Assembly: GCA_025352235.1 (NCBI GenBank)
Contig: JANXTU010000550.1
Coordinates: 1-37,902, forward strand
Length of the DNA: 37,902 nucleotides
Direction of reading: 5' to 3'
From: Fimbriiglobus sp.
GTDB lineage: Bacteria; Planctomycetota; Planctomycetia; Gemmatales; Gemmataceae
In this document: positions 32,301-37,902 of the stretch, piece after piece
Layout of the letters: every line of letters begins with the position of its first letter
Numbering within the stretch: the stretch's first letter is position 1
Notes under the pieces: generated by a model
Seen by the model: the letters and a program-made list of their open reading frames with translations, nothing else
What the model was told of the DNA's origin: nothing
Database searches by the model: none
Program-made: the position numbers and the translations under genes

Positions 32301-34362
32301 TCTGAATGGATCCGGATTCGACCTGAAAGAGAGCGATGGCGAACGCCTGAATGTCGGTCTCGGGAACCCACGGTGCCCCCAGATTGGCGTCGATATCACC
32401 CGGAAGCACATCTTCGGGTTGCACTACCCGAAGGGCCTCGGCGTTTCGGGCATAGGCCGGACCCGCTAACTCGGCCGCCAACAGCTTGGCCCGAACATTC
32501 CCGGAGAGGTAGTCGTCGGCCGTATGCCATCTTTTGGACACCGGTTCCTGGAAGATGAGAGTATTCAGTTCGGCGATAATCGCGGTTTCCGGCTTACCGT
32601 AAAGCGTGGCGATGAATGGTAGGTCGACGCGACCGCGCTGGTCGAGGGAAACGAGAAGCCCTTCCTCGGCACTGGCGACTTTCGTGATCGGCGGAGCCTT
32701 GCCGACGACGTCTCGTTGCAGGATCGCCGCTTTTGCGGCTTGACCGGTTTCCTCGTCGTAATCTTCCAGCGACATCACGAGCATCGCATCCGGGTCTTCT
32801 TTGAACTTGACGAGGTTGGGCATGCGGCGGATCACGCTTCCATCGGCGGTTTGGCCAAACGTGGTCTTGTTGATTGGGCCGTAGTTCGAGACGAAACGGT
32901 CGTAAACGCGATTCAGTTCGCGGCGGGCCTCATTTCGATTGGCTTCGGGCCAGCCTTCGTTCTGCGATTGCAGCACCCGGCGAGTGGAGTCGCGCAACCC
33001 CACTAGCGCTGCCAACCGTTTGCCTGTCAAGGCACCCTCGGCTTTCAATGTGGAACCGCCATAGACAACCGGTATTGATTGCCCGCCCTGGGACTGGTGG
33101 ATGATGCGGTTTTCGCCCACGAAGAAGCTCCCTTCACCAATGTGGGGGAGCGGGGGAGGGGACAAGAAAGTGACGGCCGGTTTTTCGTGGTTGGGCGTCG
33201 TTGCACGCTTCGGCGAGAGTTCCGGCAGGTGGAGGATGGCCGCTTGGAGTTGCTCACCGAGGTCGCCGTTACTGGTGAGGCTGTAACCCTCGCGACCATA
33301 GAGCGTGTCCTTGCGGCTCCAAGTGCCCAGAACCATCTCGGGATGGTTGTGGAAGTAGCTGTTGACGGGTACTTCGACCCCTTCGATATTCAACGGGGCG
33401 GCCATGAGCCAGGCGGGATCAACGTGTCGTGGTGATTCCCCTTCTGCCCGTTTCCTCAGAAAGACGATATCGGTGATGACCGCCGTGCCTTCACGTTTGA
33501 AAGCATCGGAGGGTAAGCGAATTGCTCCGACAAAATTGGCTTTTGAGGCAAGGTACTCCCGGACGGCCGCGTTCTGCTTGTCGAGCGTAAATCGCGATGT
33601 GACCAGGGCCAGAACGCCGCCGGGCGACAGCGCGTCCACCGACTTGGCGAAGAAGTAGTCATGCAGCGAGAGTTTCTGTCCCTGATAGTCGAATTTGAGG
33701 TCGGCGAAGGGAACGTTGCCGATGACGGCATCGAATGGGGGCAAGATGCTGTCGCGGAAGTTCTCGATCCGAATGACGTGCGAGGGATGACGCGCACGAG
33801 CGATGCGACCCGAAATGCCATCGAGTTCGACGCCGATGAATCGCATGTCTTTGGGCGCGAAGGCGATGAAGTTTCCGCTGCCGCACCCAGGCTCCAGAAC
33901 CAGGGCATCACTGGGAACGCCCAGGCGGGCCAACGCCCGGTACATCGCGGAGATGACGGTTGGTGAGGTATAGAAGGCGTTGAACGTTGTCCGTTTGACG
34001 GATGCGTATTCTTCCGGAGTGAGCAGGGTTTTCAGTTCCTCGCCGATAGCCTCCCAGCCGTCCTTGAACTTGCCGGTGAGCGGGTCGGGAAAGATGGATA
34101 ATGCGACTGGCCCAAACCCGGCAAAACGAGCGAGATCGCTGCGTTCTTCTGTTGTGGAGGGCCGAATATCCCGCTCGATTTGCTGAAGAAGCCGAATGGC
34201 ACAGAGAATGTCGCGAGCCTTGGATTTCTCGCCGCTAGCGATGGAAACGAAAACGGGTTGTTCTGGTGTCTCGGCTGGAAGCGAGAAAAGATCGGGGAGT
34301 TTATGCGTTATCGTGGCTGGAGGCGGTCTGGCAATCGATGGAGGTGTATCCTGAAGTTCCAT
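29338..34362 (-). CDS. Giant DNA methylase-like / SNF2-type helicase protein
   Basis: 1674 aa from ATG 34362; the frame stays open upstream to 34845 but overlaps another probable gene. A methylase-like Rossmann domain comes first: motif I LEPGCGSGNF (156-165) and GNVPF (215-219) in place of the usual NPPY/F, so catalysis is uncertain. A superfamily 2 helicase follows: Walker A VVGAGKTST (838-846), DEAH box (1004-1007) and motif VI QREGRILRQGN (1335-1345). A helical C-terminal region ends the protein. Such proteins are common on plasmids and phages near transfer genes and are often annotated as N6 methylase or DEAD/DEAH helicase. A role in protecting or remodelling plasmid DNA is inferred. An ELSLFDF segment upstream of this ATG resembles a sliding-clamp-binding motif; a rare CTG at 34440, overlapping the previous stop, would include it. 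Confidence 0.85.
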   Translation of the reverse strand: MELQDTPPSIARPPPATITHKLPDLFSLPAETPEQPVFVSIASGEKSKARDILCAIRLLQQIERDIRPSTTEERSDLARFAGFGPVALSIFPDPLTGKFKDGWEAIGEELKTLLTPEEYASVKRTTFNAFYTSPTVISAMYRALARLGVPSDALVLEPGCGSGNFIAFAPKDMRFIGVELDGISGRIARARHPSHVIRIENFRDSILPPFDAVIGNVPFADLKFDYQGQKLSLHDYFFAKSVDALSPGGVLALVTSRFTLDKQNAAVREYLASKANFVGAIRLPSDAFKREGTAVITDIVFLRKRAEGESPRHVDPAWLMAAPLNIEGVEVPVNSYFHNHPEMVLGTWSRKDTLYGREGYSLTSNGDLGEQLQAAILHLPELSPKRATTPNHEKPAVTFLSPPPLPHIGEGSFFVGENRIIHQSQGGQSIPVVYGGSTLKAEGALTGKRLAALVGLRDSTRRVLQSQNEGWPEANRNEARRELNRVYDRFVSNYGPINKTTFGQTADGSVIRRMPNLVKFKEDPDAMLVMSLEDYDEETGQAAKAAILQRDVVGKAPPITKVASAEEGLLVSLDQRGRVDLPFIATLYGKPETAIIAELNTLIFQEPVSKRWHTADDYLSGNVRAKLLAAELAGPAYARNAEALRVVQPEDVLPGDIDANLGAPWVPETDIQAFAIALFQVESGSIQIGHLKKDAVWSVEADYSAERSVAVTSDFGTPRIHGVALLEQALNMKTPVIYDTIVHGDREERVVNPEATLAAREKQKLIKERFRSWVFHNPERTERLVRLYNDTYNNLRPRLFDGSHLDFPGMNQAITLRPHQKDAIWRGMSAGNTLLAHVVGAGKTSTMAATGIKRKQAGLAKKPMFVVPNHMLEQFAREFMQLYPNAHLLVATKDDLTRDRRKFLTAKIASGEWDGIIVTHSSFERIGMSKKYQEEFLREQIQEYDQLLCESTGKKATRAHRNIIKTIEKQKAKREERLIELLAGDKKDDGLVFDELGVDHIYIDEAHFFKNLETPTKMERVAGIQTGGSERAFDLYMKARYLDQQHAGSGVTFATGTPISNTMVELYTMSRFLDPEGMKSRGIEHFDAWAATFGEVVDTMEISPDGASLRPRSRFARFTNLPELQQMFRAFADVQTAQMLNLPIPRLDGGKSHIVACPMSDEQRRLQVELVERYERVRNGGVDPREDNALAITTDGRKLALDARMLSADASDFSPSKVNMLVDNATAIWRESAHSRGTQMIFCDMGVNPSPWGYSVYDELVRKLTARGIPREQIAAIGDADSDAKKQVLFEKVRNGQIRILIGSTAKMGTGTNVQKRLKALHHLDAPWKPAEVEQREGRILRQGNENDEVAIFRYVTEGSFDAYMWQALETKARFISQVMTDENGLRRAEDIGGQELSYAEVKAIASGNPAVLTLAEADAELQRLTVLKKNHSDEQYLARLRLRTLPEVIADQTKRLANLAEDMKTADAHAVDPMMIGNRSVRHGDALSVLGNHLDALPEVVNEPRRVPLGVYLGLRFGMFLHPQFSPELYLQGASCRRTTLSRNQGPRAVLNALESLAGGYERECTSLQKEKTIADTQLRDYRARLGNPFPHEAYLAQLTSLRDQLKFGLSGAPPEPGADTLPDASHIAEQIKALKSSHAIDSTPARIGRRRTGGEEPVTSRIRRSATALDLD

Positions 34363-34436
34363 AATCACAGGCACATTACAGTCTTCATCGAGCAGATATG
34401 TGAAATCGAACAGGGAAAGCTCGCTTCTCGGGGCTT

Positions 34437-34754
34437 TCAGCCGCGAGGTTTGTGACCGAGAGTGAAAGCCATCGCCCCGTCGAGGGAGAGTGTTTCCGGT
34501 TCGAGAAGGAAATCCGAGGGTCCCTTGGAGTCTTTCATCTCCTGGACTGCGATCTCCAAGGCTTCGCTCGCCAATTGGCTCCGCTCGCTGCCCGGCTTCA
34601 CTCGCGACAGTCGATCCATCCAGGCTTCGTGATTGGCTTTCAGTTGGCTGGAGTAGAGATTCAAAGTCGTGAGCAGTGTCCGGCTCAGGCGGAGTTTCTC
34701 GTGAAATTCCGGCCGGTTCTGTAAGAGTTCCAGGACGATGGTTTTGTAATGCAT
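34437..34754 (-). CDS. 105-aa helical protein upstream of the methylase-helicase
   Basis: ATG 34754 has the best ribosome binding site in the neighbourhood, AAAGGAG with 6 nt spacing. The protein begins MHYKTIVLELLQNRPEFHEK and is predicted to be largely helical and charged, ending LGHKPRG. It has no TM helix and no family I recognise. It lies in a different frame from the open extension of the methylase-helicase frame and ends 74 nt before that gene's ATG, so both are probably on one transcript. It is probably a cytoplasmic accessory of the helicase (inference). The good start signal argues that this frame, not the overlapping extension, is used here. Confidence 0.7.
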   Translation of the reverse strand: MHYKTIVLELLQNRPEFHEKLRLSRTLLTTLNLYSSQLKANHEAWMDRLSRVKPGSERSQLASEALEIAVQEMKDSKGPSDFLLEPETLSLDGAMAFTLGHKPRG

Positions 34755-34782
34755 GATGATCTCCTTTCGGGGCAATTTCGTT

Positions 34783-34798
34783 ATCTGGATGACCAGAT
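34783..34798. promoter_or_regulatory. Small inverted repeat upstream of the 105-aa gene
   Basis: ATCTGG-ATGA-CCAGAT, a perfect 6-bp inverted repeat 28 nt upstream of the 105-aa gene start. AT-rich DNA (about 34860-34915) beyond it could hold the promoter; I could not fix -35/-10 boxes. Operator role is inferred. Confidence 0.35.
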
Positions 34799-34938
34799 GC
34801 ATCGAGCAAGTCTAGCAATGATCGTAAACGGGGCTGATGAAGCATAGGCAGAATCTATCGCTGATAAATAATTAAACGTTATTTGTATTTCTCGAAATGT
34901 GTGATTTATCGATTGGGATAAGCTGTGGGAAAAACGAA

Positions 34939-34976
34939 GCCAATTGCGGCGGCCTCTTGTTCATCGGGCAATTGGC
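34939..34976. repeat. 9-bp perfect inverted repeat next to the repA remnant
   Basis: GCCAATTGC (34939-34947) and GCAATTGGC (34968-34976), with a 20-nt spacer. It directly abuts the left end of the decayed repA copy, so it may mark a rearrangement or transposition boundary. A terminator is less likely because no T-run follows. Confidence 0.6.
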
Positions 34977-35262
34977 GTTCTTGAGCGAAAGCAGCCCCGA
35001 GGCATGACGCGAACACCTACCAACACGCCGCCTGAGAACTCGCGCCCGGTCTACGCTCTCAGATCGAGAGGATCATCGAAGCCGTCGGCGGAAGTGAAGA
35101 GCGGGTAGGGTAGACGCAGGGTGCGATACGACTCGGATCGGGAGCCGTGGATTGAGGATGGGGCCTTTGAAAGCGGCCCGCCACTACCATGAGATCATAA
35201 ATCCCGGCGGGGTACTCGCGTGGTTCCAGAAGATCGCGCGAGAGTCTAAGAGGGCCTTGAGT
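34977..35262 (+). pseudogene. Decayed duplicate of the repA 3' end
   Basis: By eye this stretch aligns along its length with 28968-29253 inside repA. Identical blocks include AACACCTACCAACA, CAGATCGAG, TCGGGAGCCGTGGAT, AATCCCGGCGGG and TTCCAGAA. Translated in the repA phase it reads NTYQHAA-stop-ELAPGLRSQIERIIEAVGGSE and soon hits TAG. A one-base loss near 34995 adds a frameshift and a codon is missing near the end. It therefore cannot encode a RepA C-terminus. It lies on the same strand as repA about 6.0 kb away, with the methylase-helicase module between the two copies. It is likely the scar of a duplication or of recombination with a related plasmid (inference). Confidence 0.85.
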
Positions 35263-35548
35263 GTCCAATAGCCTTATTCTATCACTGCTTTCGAGCTTTT
35301 CGCTTCGCAGATATCTGAAGCTGTCATGAGCAACGTACGTTGAATGACGCAATTCTTCGCATTGGAACGCCAGTGAAGCCTATCGAGAGCAAAATCCCAT
35401 TGCCAGCTTGAGCAGGTGAAATGCAGTTCCAACTACAGGTTCTATAAGAAGCTGCGAATTGGGAAAGTTGGGTAGGTCCCCAGAAAAGGCTGGACAGCGG
35501 GGGCATCGATGGTTACGTTAAATCAAAACACGTACCGAGGCAAGTGTG
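35263..35548. other. Intergenic stretch with no supported feature
   Basis: 286 nt between the repA remnant and the next gene. A short open stretch (KCSSNYRFYKKLRIGKVG, ending at TAG near 35476) is not recognisable and has no ribosome binding site. It may be a fragment of a lost gene. The promoter of the downstream gene should be here, but I see no clear boxes. Confidence 0.4.
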
Positions 35549-35977
35549 ATGCACAAGCGTTGCGTCTTGGCAGTGCTGTGCATGATCGGTTCTGGGCTCC
35601 CTTTCGCTCACGCGGAAGAGCCTAAAGCGCAGAAAAGGGAATTCACTGTTGAAGAAGCCAAGTTTCTCGCTTACCTCGCGAGTCAGGATGGCCAATTTGA
35701 CTTCATGAAAGCACTGTTAAAGTTGGCTGATCAAGACTTGCCCACTTCAGCCACGGATCTTGCCGAGATTCTCGTTAAAAAGGTTGTCCAGGTCCGAATG
35801 GGCTCCCCTGGGGTCGAAAAGGCTCTCAAAGATCTGGATGAAACGAAGTGCTTGGCGAGTTCGAACGAGATCGAGCTTTACTTGAAAGGGAGTCACCCCC
35901 AAGCCAAGGGGAAGCCTTCGGATAAAAACAAACAGTTCTTTACGGATCTTAAAGATTGCTACAAGAAAAAGAAGTAG
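35549..35977 (+). CDS. Small secreted protein of unknown function
   Basis: 142 aa from ATG 35549; a GTG one codon upstream is possible. The N-terminus MHKRCVLAVLCMIGSGLPFAHA is a signal peptide with a cleavage site after AHA. The mature part is helical and Lys/Glu-rich (TVEEAKFLAYLASQDGQFDF, ALKDLDETKCLASS) with two Cys and a run of Lys at the C-terminus (DCYKKKK). No family recognised. The GAGG at 35537-35540 may be a weak ribosome binding site. It is followed after 64 nt by a larger AT-richer gene on the same strand; the two may share a transcript. The envelope is its likely location. Confidence 0.7.
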   Translation: MHKRCVLAVLCMIGSGLPFAHAEEPKAQKREFTVEEAKFLAYLASQDGQFDFMKALLKLADQDLPTSATDLAEILVKKVVQVRMGSPGVEKALKDLDETKCLASSNEIELYLKGSHPQAKGKPSDKNKQFFTDLKDCYKKKK

Positions 35978-36041
35978 CGAATCCGCGTCCGCATATCACA
36001 TATGAATACTCCTCAGCTCGGTTCGAGAAAGCGAATTTTGC

Positions 36042-37772
36042 ATGGCAATCGTAGGCTCTGCCCGTGAGTATGCACTCTGGCTCCAAAGGATTGGTGCAGA
36101 TTTTGGAGTATTCTTACTCCAAGAGCAACCTTGGCTAGAAAATGATGGACTCCCGCAAAGAATGCAACATTGGCCGTGTGATGTGCGGAAGGAACTTAAT
36201 GAAGTGCATGAGAATCTTAAGGTGCAGTTCCCGAATCCGAGAGATGACAATGAGAAGGCGAAAGTCATAATTCATACATCACCTGAGTTGTTTATTGACG
36301 ATCTGAAATCGCAGCAAAACGGCCGTACTCAAATTCAACAACGAAAGGTGCCAGACGCGATTGCATTAATTCGGAAAAAGGAATTTATCGATGCAATCGG
36401 AGATCAACTTTGCAGGCTCGCTAAAGAAAATCTGATTAACACCGAAGTTTTAGAGAAGCAGCAACTTGGCGGCACTCACAAATCTGATGCGGTAAACGGG
36501 GCAGCCATAGCCAAAAGCACTGCCAGATTCAATCGGCAAGCTAGTGAGCATTGTCAAAACACGCCTTCGCAACAAGCAGCAAGTACTGTCAAAGGCCTTC
36601 AGGAAAAATTGAAGAATCTAGGAACTGGCCCTCACATCGATTACAGCGAAGCGAAAGTGCTGAGAGACGAATTAGTTGAACAGTGCCCAAACAGTCGTGA
36701 GCTGACTGCTTGTAATTTGCTCATCGCAGAATGGCAGGTGTCAGCACTCACGAACAGCGCGTTACGTGACATGAAGCAATCGATCCGTGATGCAAGCCAA
36801 GTTCTGGAATTGCTCAGAGATCATTATGGAAATACAGACTTTCCCTTTCAAAAGGATTTTGATCTCAGCACAGATTTTGTTCCGATTACCACTCTGTCCG
36901 AAGGCAATTCTATTGCAGTCAATTGGACTGGCGGCGTGTTGCACGCCTCTACCGAAAGTGTGAAGAGACCAGCCCTGCTGCCCCCTTGTGTGAAGATTGT
37001 ACCGGGCGATACAATCGATCCGTCGGCCCAAATTCTCGACCTTTCAGATGTGGACAATTTGGATGGGAAACTCCAAACCGGAGCAGATTTAGCAGGGATT
37101 TCGGTGTTTTCAATTGATCCCAAGTGGCAGTGGGATGTGCGAGGTCGGAACTCATGTCAAGTCTTAGCCGTGAACCGCACTGCAATGCATTTCTGCGTTA
37201 AACTTCAAAGATGGGTCGAGCAAGAGCAGCAGCTCTTGGCGGCAGAGGAGTGGGTTATCAATCACGAGGCCTCCACACATCTGATCGAGTCTGATGCAGA
37301 AATGGAGAAATACAAAAGGGCCTTCAAGGAAGAATGTGAAGAACAATTCAAATTGCACCTCAAGCAGTACACCTTGAATGAAGAGCTGACAAAACAGCGG
37401 ATCTTTCGCGAAATGACAGCCCGTCCCGAGTATCAGCGGTTGGAAAGCGACAATGCACGAGATCCGATGCTACGCCATACTGGCCTGCTCGCGAGAAAAG
37501 AAATTCGCGATGAATCTGGCGAGTTGAAGGAAGTGTGGTTTCAAGACGCTACCGTGGAAGTGTCGCTAGCCCCGAAGCGTGCAGCTCAAGATGCCGCCGC
37601 GAAAGTTGCGTCAAACCTCCCAACAGATGAGTATGCAGCTCAATATATTCGAGACCATCTATTTCCGCCCGATATTCGTTCGCTATGTATTGCCGCTCCT
37701 CAGGCGAAGACAAATCGGGAAAATCAGAAGCCTCATGAGAAATCGCAATGCTTATCGCATTCTAGACCTTAA
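36042..37772 (+). CDS. 576-aa protein of unknown function, AT-richer than its neighbours
   Basis: The frame is open over 1.7 kb from ATG 36042, with GAGAAAG about 12 nt upstream. No signal peptide or TM helix is visible, so it is probably cytoplasmic. The N-terminal third holds LWLQRIGADFGVFLLQEQPW and polar stretches. The middle has DFVPITTLSEGNSIAVNWTG and Gly/Asp turns suggesting a beta-rich domain. Residues of about 400-480 are strongly charged and helical (EMEKYKRAFKEECEEQFKLH). I recognise no family. Base composition and codon use are visibly AT-richer than in the rest of the window, which suggests a later acquisition. Confidence 0.75.
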   Translation: MAIVGSAREYALWLQRIGADFGVFLLQEQPWLENDGLPQRMQHWPCDVRKELNEVHENLKVQFPNPRDDNEKAKVIIHTSPELFIDDLKSQQNGRTQIQQRKVPDAIALIRKKEFIDAIGDQLCRLAKENLINTEVLEKQQLGGTHKSDAVNGAAIAKSTARFNRQASEHCQNTPSQQAASTVKGLQEKLKNLGTGPHIDYSEAKVLRDELVEQCPNSRELTACNLLIAEWQVSALTNSALRDMKQSIRDASQVLELLRDHYGNTDFPFQKDFDLSTDFVPITTLSEGNSIAVNWTGGVLHASTESVKRPALLPPCVKIVPGDTIDPSAQILDLSDVDNLDGKLQTGADLAGISVFSIDPKWQWDVRGRNSCQVLAVNRTAMHFCVKLQRWVEQEQQLLAAEEWVINHEASTHLIESDAEMEKYKRAFKEECEEQFKLHLKQYTLNEELTKQRIFREMTARPEYQRLESDNARDPMLRHTGLLARKEIRDESGELKEVWFQDATVEVSLAPKRAAQDAAAKVASNLPTDEYAAQYIRDHLFPPDIRSLCIAAPQAKTNRENQKPHEKSQCLSHSRP

Positions 37773-37902
37773 ACAAGTGAATCCCAGCTTGTCCCACCCT
37801 TTATTTCAACATCAGAACGAGGGCGTGAGCCCCCCGGAGCCGCCTCTCTTTGCGGGCCGCGTGGCGTCTCGGAGAATACATTTCCGCCCCGTCTCCTTTC
37901 TG
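37773..37902. other. Tail of the window with a short GTGA-loop hairpin
   Basis: 130 nt without a gene. GGGC-GTGA-GCCC (37821-37832) is a short perfect hairpin with a GNRA-type loop, followed by a C-rich then T-rich tract. It may belong to a dispersed repeat of the host genome or end the upstream transcript. Composition returns to GC-rich here. Confidence 0.35.

Noticed and set aside
30661-32469. 602-codon plus-strand frame inside the methylase-helicase gene
   Set aside because: It lies antisense to conserved helicase motifs on the minus strand, and its product resembles no family.
34455-34470. Iteron-like GCTTTCACTC on the minus strand near the end of the 105-aa gene
   Set aside because: Only about 10 bases are shared with the 19-bp iteron, it is a single copy and it lies inside a coding region.

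Overview
The window reads as part of a large plasmid (or an integrated plasmid) of a planctomycete, most likely from the Gemmataceae. The case for a plasmid is direct: a ParA ATPase with a small ribbon-helix-helix partner, three 19-bp iterons plus an AT-rich segment, a RepA-type initiator, a MobF-type relaxase/helicase, a RadC-type JAMM protein, an ArdC-like antirestriction protein and a plasmid-type DUF6573 protein all lie within about 15 kb. The host call is inference from the high GC, the style of the long secreted and zinc-ribbon proteins, and the IS66/IS4 content; no rRNA or tRNA is present to confirm it.

Layout. 1-2300: left border with the 3' end of an IS4-type transposase, a small lipoprotein gene and a complete IS66-type transposase gene. 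2326-16961 (minus strand): one tightly packed six-gene operon. In transcription order it encodes a double-zinc-ribbon/propeller-like protein, a small membrane protein, a tubulin-like GTPase, a zinc-ribbon/Hsp70-like ATPase, a coiled-coil protein and a giant membrane-anchored vWA protein. Stop and start codons overlap as ATGA at two junctions, and two more junctions have 3-nt gaps. 16962-17300: divergent control region with a 25-bp-arm inverted repeat. 17301-19465 (plus): a two-TM protein and a class-V aminotransferase-fold PLP enzyme. 19842-23235: plasmid accessory genes (ArdC-like, a 58-aa small protein, RadC-like, DUF6573, a ribbon-helix-helix protein, a 131-aa protein). 23232-25937 (minus): MobF relaxase. 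26561-29259 (plus): parA, its partner, the iteron origin and repA. 29338-34754 (minus): a 105-aa protein followed by a giant methylase-helicase. 34977-35262: a decayed second copy of the repA 3' end. 35549-37772: a secreted protein and an AT-richer gene of unknown function.

The most interesting part is the six-gene operon. It puts a tubulin-fold GTPase, an actin/Hsp70-fold ATPase and a vWA protein, predicted to be almost wholly outside the cytoplasm and anchored by one C-terminal helix, under coordinated translation on a transmissible replicon. Families related to the tubulin-like and vWA parts have been linked before by comparative genomics to membrane remodelling. The full set seen here, including the two zinc-ribbon proteins, the Hsp70-like ATPase and the coiled-coil protein, has no function I can name. 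My reading (inference) is an envelope-spanning machine: two cytoplasmic NTPases acting through a small membrane protein on a large extracytoplasmic adhesion-like protein.

Other signals that stand out are paired divergent promoters with the same TCTCTAGAGAC operator between -35 and -10 (22296-22362), the three-iteron origin, and the repA duplication that brackets the methylase-helicase module. All domain calls were made by eye, without database searches.
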